From contig NZ_JABBYO010000020.1 of the NCBI RefSeq assembly GCF_012958305.1, positions 45,021 through 109,020 on the forward strand: a DNA stretch of 64,000 bases. Direction: 5' to 3'. Below are positions 44,986-53,800 of this stretch, piece after piece. The notes under the pieces are model-generated. The model was not told the DNA's origin. It searched no databases and was given only the letters and a program-made list of their open reading frames with translations. The DNA is from Tautonia rosea (GTDB taxonomy: Bacteria > Planctomycetota > Planctomycetia > Isosphaerales > Isosphaeraceae). Position numbers and translations under genes: made by a program. Numbering within the stretch: the first letter of the stretch is position 1; each line of letters opens with the position of its first letter.

Positions 44986-45851
44986 GTCCACCGCAAGCCA
45001 CTCCCTCCGACTCCCTGCTTCATCGCCTGACGCGAGGCACCCGCTGGGCCTGGCGATCGCCGAGCCACGGCGACCGCTTGCCGCCCGACCTCGACGCGAT
45101 CGTGATGCAGATCCAGTCCGACGACCGGCTCCACGCCAAGCAAGGCCGCTCGACCTGTCGCGTCCGGTTCGATGCCCCCAGCGGCCCACTCACCGTCTAC
45201 CTGAAGCGGCATTACCAGCTTCCCTGGCCGACCCGAATCGCCGCTCTCATGCATCCCAACGGCCGCCACTCTCCCGCCGGGGCCGAGTGGCGCCACCTGC
45301 ACCGAGGGCGAGAACTGGGCCTCCTCGTTCCCAATCCCGTCGCCGCGGGCGAATCGATTGGGCCCTGGGGACGCGTGCAAAGTTACTTGATGGTTGAGGA
45401 ACTGACCGGCTTCCTTCCCCTTCACGAAGCCATCCCCGTCCTGAAGGATCGCCTTGATCCCTCGGCCTTCGCCACCTGGAAACGACGGCTCATCAGCGGC
45501 ATGGCCGAACTGACCGCGCGTCTTCACCAGGCCCGCACGTTCCACAAAGATCTGTATCTTTGCCATTATTACGTTGACATTGAGCGAAGCGATTCCCCCC
45601 TCTACCTCATCGACCTCCACCGCCTTGCCTCTCACTCCTTATCGAGCTTCTGGTGGCGTTGGAAAGATCTGGCGCAACTGCTCTTTTCCACCTTCGACGT
45701 TGAGGGGATCGACGACCGCGACCGGCTTCGCTTCTGGCTCCGCTATCGCCAAAGGATGAATCTGCGTTGGCCCGAACTCGACGCTCGCGTTATCCAGGCT
45801 CGGGCCGATCGCTATCACGCGCACAATCTCAAGAAGGTTCGCGGTGGCTAA
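44982..45851 (+). CDS. LPS core heptose kinase-like protein, WaaP/InaA family (289 aa)
   Basis: WaaP-type kinases phosphorylate heptose in the LPS inner core. Motifs: TVYLKRHYQLPW with the ATP-binding Lys, AGAEWRHLHRGRELGL, then FHKDLYLCHYYVD and LIDLHRLA, which are the catalytic and metal-binding motifs (kinase-like HxDxxxxH/D and D). ATG 44982 overlaps the GT39 stop (ATGA), so the two are coupled. It is followed at once by the WaaG-like gene. Family assignment is firm; the exact acceptor is inferred. Confidence 0.88.
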   Translation: MSPPQATPSDSLLHRLTRGTRWAWRSPSHGDRLPPDLDAIVMQIQSDDRLHAKQGRSTCRVRFDAPSGPLTVYLKRHYQLPWPTRIAALMHPNGRHSPAGAEWRHLHRGRELGLLVPNPVAAGESIGPWGRVQSYLMVEELTGFLPLHEAIPVLKDRLDPSAFATWKRRLISGMAELTARLHQARTFHKDLYLCHYYVDIERSDSPLYLIDLHRLASHSLSSFWWRWKDLAQLLFSTFDVEGIDDRDRLRFWLRYRQRMNLRWPELDARVIQARADRYHAHNLKKVRGG

Positions 45852-45900
45852 CCCCTCAGAACGTGCGACCGATTCGGACCACCGCCTCGGGAGGCCCTCG

Positions 45901-47127
45901 ATGCATCTTGCGATCACCTTTCAGCGCGTCGATCCGTCAAAGGGAGGCGCCGAGACCTACGTTGCCGATCTCTGCCGACGCCTCGTCGAGCGCGGCCACC
46001 GCGTTGACCTTTACACCGCTTCCTGTGCCGACGGAGCCGTGCCTCCCGAGGTCCGGATCGTTCCCGTTGCCGCCCATGGTCCGACCCGTTGGGCTCGCAT
46101 GCTCCGCTTCGCCCGCAACTCCGAAACCGCGCTCCAACAGGCAACGTTCGATTGCTCGGTCGGATTCATCAACACCTGGCATCACGACGTGATTATTCCT
46201 CAGGGGGGCATCCATCCTGCCAGCCTCGACCACAACGCCAGACGCTTCCCCGAAGGCTGGAGACGCATCCTTTACCGCCTCAGCAAGCGAGCAAACCCGA
46301 AGGACTGGCTCTACCGATCCATCGAGCGCCGCCAGTACGACCCCCAACGCTCGGCTCGGGTGGTTGCCGTCAGCCGTTTCGTCCAAGGGCATCTTGAGCG
46401 GCAATACCACGTTCCGGCCGATCGCATCCGTGTCATTCCCAACGCGATCGATGCCTCCCGGCTCCAGGTGGACAACCCCCAGGCGGCTCGCACGGCATTC
46501 CGGTCTCGGCTCGGTCTGGCCGACGATGCCCTCATCGCCCTTTTTGTGGCACACAACTTCCGCCTCAAGGGGCTCGATCCCTTGCTCGACGCCCTTCGGC
46601 TTCGGCTCGATCGCCAACCCAGCGCCCGCCCCGTTCACCTGGCCGTCTGCGGCGGTGGCAAGCTCGCCCCGTACCGTCGCAAAGTCGCATCGATGGGCTT
46701 GCAACACACGGTCCACCTCATCGGCTTCGAACGCGACATCCGAGAGGCCTTTCACGGCTCAGATGCCTTCGTCCTGCCCAGTTATTACGATCCCTGCTCC
46801 CTCGTTGTCTTCGAGGCCCTCGCCTGCGGCCTGCCGGTCATCACCACCGCCACCAACGGCGCAGGAGAGGTCATCACCCCGGGCGTCGAGGGGTTCGTCA
46901 TCCCCCGAGCCGACGACTTACCCACCCTCGCCGACAGCCTTGATGCCCTCTGCGACGACGATCACCGTCGAACCATGGCGCGGGAGGCGACCCGGCTGGG
47001 CCAGGCCCAATCATTTGATGTTCATCTCAATCGCTTGATCGCGCTCTTTGAAGACGTGGCCGCCGAGCGCTCCACCGCTCGCGCAACGCAACGGCCGACC
47101 CGTCTCCGACCCACCGCCGCCGCCTGA
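45901..47127 (+). CDS. GT4 glycosyltransferase, WaaG/RfaG-like (408 aa)
   Basis: GT-B fold enzyme. It opens HLAITFQRVDPSKGGAETYVADL, read as HLAITFQRVDPSKGG and AETYVADLCRRL; then HHDVIIPQGGIHPAS, VVAVSRFVQGHLERQ, RIRVIPNAID and the donor-binding block VLPSYYDPCSLVVFEALACGLP (split here VLPSYYDPC and SLVVFEALACGLPVIT), followed by TNGAGEVI. This block is very like LPS glucosyltransferase I (WaaG). ATG 45901 has GGGAGG ~7 bases upstream and is preferred; GTG 45844 would overlap the previous gene by 8 bp. With lpxK, a heptosyltransferase and a WaaP-like kinase nearby, it fits an LPS core pathway. Confidence 0.9.
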   Translation: MHLAITFQRVDPSKGGAETYVADLCRRLVERGHRVDLYTASCADGAVPPEVRIVPVAAHGPTRWARMLRFARNSETALQQATFDCSVGFINTWHHDVIIPQGGIHPASLDHNARRFPEGWRRILYRLSKRANPKDWLYRSIERRQYDPQRSARVVAVSRFVQGHLERQYHVPADRIRVIPNAIDASRLQVDNPQAARTAFRSRLGLADDALIALFVAHNFRLKGLDPLLDALRLRLDRQPSARPVHLAVCGGGKLAPYRRKVASMGLQHTVHLIGFERDIREAFHGSDAFVLPSYYDPCSLVVFEALACGLPVITTATNGAGEVITPGVEGFVIPRADDLPTLADSLDALCDDDHRRTMAREATRLGQAQSFDVHLNRLIALFEDVAAERSTARATQRPTRLRPTAAA

Positions 47128-47171
47128 GATCACCCAGGCCCGGCCGTTCCCTTGACGGAGGATTCCCAAGG

Positions 47172-47918
47172 ATGCAGGCAATCGTTCTGGCAGGTGGAAA
47201 GGGGACCCGGCTCCGGCCGTTCACGCATGTCTTCCCGAAGCCGCTCATGCCGCTGGGAGAAGCCGAGCCCATGCCGATCCTGGAGGTCGTCCTCCGTCAG
47301 CTCGCGCGGCACGGCTTCCATGATGTCACCATCATCACCGGATATCTCACGGAGCTGATCGAAGCCTTCTGCGGCAACGGTCGCCGATTCGGCACCTCCA
47401 TCGACTATCAGCGCGAAGTCACTCCCCTCGGCACTGCGGGCGGCCTGGTGATGGTCGATCGGCCGAAGGAGCCCGTCCTCGTCCTCAACGGCGACATCCT
47501 CACCACCCTCGACTTTTCGGCAATGGCCAGCTTCCACCGCGCTCAGGGGGCCAAGGCGACAATCGCCTCCTTCCCTCGCACGGTGCGTATTGATTTCGGC
47601 GTCCTCGAATTTGCCAACGATCCGCACGTACTGGCCGGATACCGCGAGAAACCTGAATTCTCATTTCAGGTGAGCATGGGTCTTTATATGCTCGACCCCG
47701 TGGCCTGGGATTTCCTCGCCCCCGGCCGCGAACTGACGATGCCCGACCTACTGGAACAGATGCGTGCCGCCGGCCACCCTGTCCACTGCTTTCGCCAGGA
47801 CTGCACCTGGCTCGACATCGGCCGGCACGACGACTACGCCGCCGCCAATGAGATGTTCGAGGCCCGCCGCACCGAGTTCCTCGGCCTTCCCGACCGACCC
47901 CGGCTCAAAATCGGATGA
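47172..47918 (+). CDS. Sugar-phosphate nucleotidyltransferase (248 aa)
   Basis: The nucleotide-binding motif MQAIVLAGGKGTRLRPFT, the PKPLMPLG signature, LVLNGDILT with the metal-binding Asp, and EKPEFSFQVSMGLY are typical of mannose-1-phosphate guanylyl-/glucose-1-phosphate thymidylyl-transferase-like enzymes, which make NDP-sugars. The short length (no C-terminal hexapeptide domain) fits the simple type, also seen in heptose pathways. Ribosome binding site GGAGGA precedes ATG 47172. The stop overlaps the next start as ATGA, so plsY is coupled to it. Confidence 0.88.
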   Translation: MQAIVLAGGKGTRLRPFTHVFPKPLMPLGEAEPMPILEVVLRQLARHGFHDVTIITGYLTELIEAFCGNGRRFGTSIDYQREVTPLGTAGGLVMVDRPKEPVLVLNGDILTTLDFSAMASFHRAQGAKATIASFPRTVRIDFGVLEFANDPHVLAGYREKPEFSFQVSMGLYMLDPVAWDFLAPGRELTMPDLLEQMRAAGHPVHCFRQDCTWLDIGRHDDYAAANEMFEARRTEFLGLPDRPRLKIG

Positions 47919-49723
47919 CCCCGACGATGACCCTTGCCCTCTCGTCCCTTGCCGTCGTTCTGGCCTACCTCATCGGCTCGATCCCTTTCGGCTACCTCGT
48001 GGCGAAGGGGGTGAAGGGGATCGACATTCGCACGGTCGGCTCAGGGAATGTTGGGGCTACCAACGTCGGTCGCATTCTTGGATTCCGCTATTTTGTCCTG
48101 GTCATGACACTCGACCTGCTCAAAGGGCTCGGGCCGACGCTCGGCTTCCCCTTGCTCGTCGAGGCGATCACCGGCCAGGCGGTTCCCGTGCTGGCGGTTC
48201 CCGTGGCCCTGGCTGCGATCCTCGGCCATAACTTCTCCGCCTTCCTCCGCCTTCGAGGGGGCAAAGGGGTCGCCACCAGTCTCGGCGCGGTCATCGCCCT
48301 TGACCCTACGGCCGCCCTTGCCGCGGCGGTCGCCTTCGTGATCGTCCTGGTCATCACTCGATACGTGTCGATGTCGTCGATCCTCGGTGGAACGGTTTTT
48401 GTGATCGTCCACTTTGCGTCGGTCACGACGCCGATCTCGACCTCCGACGTTCCTCTCGCACTCCTGATCGTGGTGCTTTATCTCATGTTGATCTACCGCC
48501 ATCGATCGAATCTCGCTCGCATCCGCGCCGGCACCGAGTCGAAGGTCAGCTTCGGCAAGGGGAAATCGAAGGGCACGGAAACCGACCCGACCCGTCGCGA
48601 CGGCCGCGCCTGGCCGATCGTTCTGGCCATCGTCGTCCTGCTTGGCGGGGCCACGCTGGGGGCCTCGACCCTGCTCGACGCCGACCGCCGTGCCCCGACG
48701 CTTCGCCTCGGCTCGGCCGAACTGACCGAGGTCGCCCGCTTCCGCACCGGTCATCAACGCGCCGGTGCGCTTACGTTTGCCGATGAGGGCCGCCTGCTCG
48801 TGGTCGCCTGCCCCCGCTACAATCGCCTCGTCCTGTTCCAGGTCGACGAGGATGACCACGTTTCCATGTCTCATGACCTCCTCCTTCACGGCCGCCCTGT
48901 GGCCGTTCAGGAACAGGGGGATCGCCTGTTCGTGCTCCAACGTCCCACGGCCGACGACCGCCATCTGGAGGCCGGATACTGGGAAGCCTTCTCGCACGAT
49001 GGCGAGCCGCTCGGCTCGAAATTCCGAGTCGGCTGGGACCCGGACGACTTCGCCTTCAGTCCCGACGGCCGCCTTGCGTATGTCATCACCTCCGGTCGAT
49101 CCGAAGGCGGAGACGAGAGCAAGCCCGCGCCGGCCCTCGTGGTCGTTTCGGTCGGCGATTCCACCGAAGACCATGAGATTGTTGCTCAACTCGAATTCCT
49201 TGAATCCGACGACGACCCCGAACGGATCATTCTTTCGGACACCGGCCGGTTTGCTGCCGTTGTCCTGGCCCGGTCGCAAACCATCGCCTGCGTCGATCTC
49301 TCCGACCCGTCCGCCCCCGTCGTGACCGGTCGCGTTCCGCTGGCCGCCCGAGAAGTTCCTTACCTCTCGGCAACCCCCCTCGACGGCGATGAAATTCTCA
49401 TGCCCGTGGACTCGAACCGAGACTCGTTGCTCATTCCCGAGCCTCCCGGCACCGAAGGCCCGCTGCTCGTGACCACCTTGCCCTTTGGCTCGGCCCTGGA
49501 GCTGGTCCACGGTCGCAACCGCCGAGCGGTCGGTCAGCTGCCGCTGCGAGGCCCGCTGAACTTCGGCACGATTATCCCGATCGGCCTGGCCTACAGTCCC
49601 GATCGAGGCTTGCTGGCCATCTCCGACCGTTCCGGAGGCGTCCGCCTCGTCGCCTTCCGCGAGCTTGAGACCGCGGCGCTCGCCTCGTCGGCGACCCTCG
49701 ATTCCGAGCCTTCCGCCCGCTGA
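47915..49723 (+). CDS. plsY: Glycerol-3-phosphate acyltransferase PlsY fused to a C-terminal propeller-like domain (602 aa)
   Basis: Residues ~1-205 are PlsY, which acylates glycerol-3-phosphate with acyl-phosphate: AYLIGSIPFGYLV, VGSGNVGATNVGR, the LGHNFSAFLRLRGGKGVATSLG block (read as LGHNFSAFLRL and RGGKGVATSLG), and five hydrophobic segments. After a basic linker a further membrane segment (WPIVLAIVVLLGGATLGAS, residues ~229-248) leads to ~350 residues with repeated strands such as GALTFADEGRLLVVAC, DFAFSPDGRLAYVIT and GLAYSPDRGLLAI, suggesting a beta-propeller facing the periplasm. Ordinary PlsY is ~200 residues, so this is an unusual fusion. It overlaps the nucleotidyltransferase stop by 4 bp (ATGA). 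ATG 47927 is an alternative start. Confidence 0.9.
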   Translation: MTPTMTLALSSLAVVLAYLIGSIPFGYLVAKGVKGIDIRTVGSGNVGATNVGRILGFRYFVLVMTLDLLKGLGPTLGFPLLVEAITGQAVPVLAVPVALAAILGHNFSAFLRLRGGKGVATSLGAVIALDPTAALAAAVAFVIVLVITRYVSMSSILGGTVFVIVHFASVTTPISTSDVPLALLIVVLYLMLIYRHRSNLARIRAGTESKVSFGKGKSKGTETDPTRRDGRAWPIVLAIVVLLGGATLGASTLLDADRRAPTLRLGSAELTEVARFRTGHQRAGALTFADEGRLLVVACPRYNRLVLFQVDEDDHVSMSHDLLLHGRPVAVQEQGDRLFVLQRPTADDRHLEAGYWEAFSHDGEPLGSKFRVGWDPDDFAFSPDGRLAYVITSGRSEGGDESKPAPALVVVSVGDSTEDHEIVAQLEFLESDDDPERIILSDTGRFAAVVLARSQTIACVDLSDPSAPVVTGRVPLAAREVPYLSATPLDGDEILMPVDSNRDSLLIPEPPGTEGPLLVTTLPFGSALELVHGRNRRAVGQLPLRGPLNFGTIIPIGLAYSPDRGLLAISDRSGGVRLVAFRELETAALASSATLDSEPSAR

Positions 49724-49851
49724 GGTGACCCGAACTCCCTGTCGCCGGTACCCATCGCGGTCCTCTCCGACTACACTGGAAGGGAGACAAGACGCAGGGA
49801 GTTCGCATGCGGGGATCACGTCCAATGCCCCGCGACCTGAGAGGATCACCC

Positions 49852-50514
49852 ATGCGGGACGACTGGCCCGGGACGCTCGACGACCCCGGAGGCGATGCGC
49901 TCCGGGGTCGAACCCGCCGACCCCCTCCCCGGTTCTGCCCCGGATGTGCGAAGCCGAAACGGGCAAACCATTCCGACCTCTGCCCCGAGTGCGGCGACCG
50001 CCTCCTGATCCAGGGCTATTGCACCGTCTGCGAATCCTACTGGCCGCTTCCCGCCGAGTCCCTTTGCCCGAAGCACGACCTCCCGCTCGCTCCCGAACCT
50101 CCCGAGCCCTTGCTGACGTTCGCTGACTCGCAAACGATTGATTGGGTGACGGTTGGCTCCTTCCCCCTTCCCTTCCAGGCCGAGGCCGCTCGGCTCCGGC
50201 TCGATGCCGAGGCCATTCCCACCCTGATCGACGGCCACCGCATGGCTACCCACGGCTACCACCTCGTCTCCGGCGGCATCCGCCTTCAGGTCCCTCGCTC
50301 CCTGGCTCAAGACGCCCGCATCATCCTCTCGCAAACCTGGTCGGTCCCCTCCGATGACGACGAGGACGACGACGACCTCGACTGGGACGACCCTCCCCGC
50401 TCGTCCGGATTCCGCTCCGACGCCCCCGATTGGCGCTCGACCCTGGTCTTTTGGGGAGTCGTTCTTTCGCTCCTCGTCGTCCTCGGCGGGCTCATCGGCC
50501 TGATCCGCGCCTGA
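49852..50514 (+). CDS. Zinc-ribbon and DUF2007-like protein with C-terminal membrane segment (220 aa)
   Basis: ATG 49852 follows GAGAGGATC. Residues ~28-80 have three CxxC-type pairs (FCPGCAK, LCPECGD, YCTVCES) and a further C-x-K-H (LCPKH), so probably a double zinc ribbon. Residues ~100-155 (WVTVGSFPLPFQAEAARLRLDAEAIPTLIDG, read as WVTVGSFPLPFQAEAAR and LRLDAEAIPTLIDG) look like DUF2007, a small signalling-type domain. An acidic stretch (DDDEDDDD) and a single C-terminal hydrophobic segment (STLVFWGVVLSLLVVLGG) follow. The function is unknown. The gene stands between the LPS cluster and the surface protein gene. Confidence 0.75.
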   Translation: MRDDWPGTLDDPGGDALRGRTRRPPPRFCPGCAKPKRANHSDLCPECGDRLLIQGYCTVCESYWPLPAESLCPKHDLPLAPEPPEPLLTFADSQTIDWVTVGSFPLPFQAEAARLRLDAEAIPTLIDGHRMATHGYHLVSGGIRLQVPRSLAQDARIILSQTWSVPSDDDEDDDDLDWDDPPRSSGFRSDAPDWRSTLVFWGVVLSLLVVLGGLIGLIRA

Positions 50515-50896
50515 GGACAATCGGCTCGGTTCTCTCCACTCCTCGGCTCTTCAATCGGATGGGACCTGGCGACATCGTTCCTTCGACGGCACACCTTTGA
50601 CACAAAACACAAAACTTGATGAATTAAATCAACGCATCCAGTTCCGGAACACTCCCAAGCTCAATAAGCTGATCGGTTTTCCAAAAATATCCTTGACATT
50701 GATTTTGTTGACCTTGATGGTAATTCCCTTCAGGCAAAACGGGTCATCGGTCTGTCACTGATTTTCCAGGCTCGACGACGCTTTTCCTTGCGCACGAGGA
50801 GCGCCGTCTCGTCGAAAAATGGAACAGACCGTGGTTGTGACGCCTTAATCGAACACCATCTGCTGTGATCAGTCGAACGACCACCGAGAACATTCC
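50515..50896. other. Intergenic region with AT-rich, promoter-like part
   Basis: This ~380-bp gap has an AT-rich core (50600-50730). TTGACA at 50693-50698 is a good -35 match, but the -10 region 17-20 bases later (around TGGTAAT) is weak. It would serve the surface protein gene starting at 50897. No other feature was found. Confidence 0.4.
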
Positions 50897-53800
50897 ATGT
50901 GGACGCGCGTCGCCAGTTCAGTTGGACGGAGTCTGTCCAGTGGCAATCGTCTGTCTCACGGTCCGCAATCCAGGGCCCTCCGAGATCGAAACCGCCATCG
51001 CCTCCTCTGCCGCCTGGAACACCTGGAAGAGCGAACCTTGCTGAGTACCATCTCAGAAAGCGGCGGCGTGGGTGGAACCTCAAAAACGCTCACTCTCCCC
51101 AGCTCACTGAACCTGGTGGAGTTCTCTTGGGAAAACTACTCGATCCCGGACGAGTTCCAGATCTTGCACGGAAGTCAGCGCATCGCTGGCAATGTCGGCC
51201 TGCAGAGTGGCGGCGCGAGCGGGAGGACGGTTGTTGCCGCTCGCAGCTCGAACGACCAGCTTAGCATCAAGGTCACTGCCCCCCGGGAGGGAACGGCCTG
51301 GGATTTTACCGTTCAGGTCATGCCGGTTGAGCTCAAGGTGGACGCCAAACTTGGGGATGTCACCAAGGTGAGCATCGACTGGCTGTTCCGCACCACCACC
51401 GGTCAGACACTCGACTCCGTCGGGCTCGATCCGACCACCTTCCAGTTCGTGAGCACGACGAATGCGAGGGGCAAGGTCGCCCAGGTCGACAACTGGCAGG
51501 ACGAACTCAAGCGGGGAGTCTTCTACTTCGTCCCGACCGTTTCCGGCACTCCGCTGCCTTACGGTCAGTCCCACACCAACGACGCCGGACTCGGTACCAG
51601 CGAATTGTACATCCGAGGGACGATCACCGACCCCAGCGATTCTTCGGTCTCCTCGCGTGAGATCGAAATCCCCGTGGTGTTCAACGTGACCGCTGGCTTT
51701 TCCACGTCGTTCCCAGACCCGGAGCTCAGACAGACAATCCCGGCTGTCGATGGCGCGGGGACAACCAGGCTCGACATCTTCCGCCAGCAACAGCGGCTGG
51801 CCTACCTGGGCTACCCCGGAGGATCGGCCGGCAATCCTCTCATCGTCGATGGCAACTCCGGGGGCAACACGGAGTGGGCGAAAAAGCTCTACAGCATCGT
51901 GCTCGACCCGAAAATCACGGGACGGGGGAACGTGCAGAATCCGGCCTCCGGGACGCAATACTTCAAGTCTCATATCAACTCTGCCAACGCCCCCTTTTGG
52001 CGCGATCTGCGAGGCATCCCAGGCCTTACGTTCCCACCGGGGCAAAACCAATCCCAGCGATTTTATGGCTCAGACATCGCCGCAAACATGATCGTCGCCG
52101 CCCAGGGCAATCCTGCTCGCCCGTTGATCTCCAACGGCGTGGCGCAAAAGTCTGGCGTGGGGAGTCCCAGCAAATCGCACGACGGTGGTCGAGGCGTCGA
52201 CCTCCTGCCCTGGTATGGCCAGGGGCGATACTTTTTCGAGGATCAGCAAGGTCTCGTGCTTGCGAGCAGCTCAGGTGGAGGTGGGTTCATCTACAAAAAC
52301 GCAAGCGGCCAGTGGCAAGGGGGTGGTCAGTTTGGCAACCCAACTCACGTCAATAATGGTCTTCAATCAACATTTCTCGTGAGCCAATCTTCGGGAGCAC
52401 TTGTCAGTTCTTTAGAAAACGCTGGTCTGCTGAGTTACCGGCAGGAGCGACACGTCATCGAGGGGCTGCTTCAAGCGTTCCTCAACGCGGGCGCACCGCG
52501 GATCCTCTACAACGACCCGCGGTTCTTCACGCCCACTGGTCCCATCATTTACAACGCTTCGGGCGCTGTGAATCACGCCAATCACGTCCACATCGACGTT
52601 CCCGGCCTGGTGTCCGGGAACATCCCGTTGGCAACTCAGAGCCTTTCCATCCTGGCATCCGGCAATTTCGCCGGTCTTGCGTCCTCTCAACTCTTGAGCG
52701 TACCCAGCTTGAGTACCGCCATCGACCTCGGTCGTCTGGAAGCAACCCAAACCGTCTCCGGGACGCTTGACGTCGGAGAACCAGAACGGTTCTATCGTTT
52801 CCAGATCGGAGACGTCGGAGAGTATGGCGCGACCTTCGACACACTCCGCGACCTGTCCGTGATGATCAATGGTCTCTCCGACGACGCCGACCTTGAACTC
52901 ATCGTCGACCCGAACGACGACGGCGAGGGTTGGGTGCTGTTCAGCTCCGAAACCGCCGGGACCGCGGCCGAGGTGATCGACGCACCGGAACTGGGCAGCG
53001 GCGTGTATTACGTCCGGGTGTTCCAGAAGGCCGGCGACACAGACTTCAACCTGACACTCTCCCTTGCCCCGCTTCCCGTCCCGTCCGACACCGCGGGCGA
53101 GACCGTCGCCACCGCGGCCGACCTCGGCCCGCTCAACGGTACCGTAAGCCGTTCCGACTTCGTCGGTGAAGTGGACCCAGAGGATCTCTACACGTTCGAG
53201 TTGACGGCCGTCAGCGAACTGGTCGTGACCCTCGACGGCCTGGACCAGGGAGACCTGGCCCTGGCACTTGGACGGGACACCAATGGAGACGGCATCCTCA
53301 GCCCCGACGAGGTCATCGCCTCCTCCGACGAGGAGGCGAACGCCGCCGAGTCGATCCATCGAAGGTGGCTTCCGGCCGGAAACTACCTATTGCAGGTTCT
53401 CCGCATGAGCGGAAACTCAGACTACATGCTGCAGGCCACCGCGACGCCGTCGTCGGTACCCGTGGACCAGGCCGGTAACTCAATCGCCACCGCGTTCGAC
53501 CTTGGACCCTTGTCAGCGCCGATCAGTCTCAGCGGCTTCGTCGGCGAGATCGACCCGGTCGACCTCTACAAGTTCACCGTCTCCACCAGAACCGGTTTAC
53601 GGATCGACCTGACCGGCCTCTCCGCCGACGCGGATCTCTGGCTCTTCAACGCAACCAATGGCGATGTTTCTTTCGGTCCGGAAGCGGTGCTGGCTCGCTC
53701 CACAAATCCGGGGGACAGCGATGAGTCGATCACGCTGACAGGCCTGGCGCCGGGAACTTACGTCCTCCGTGTGAACCAGTTCGAGGGAGACACGGATTAC

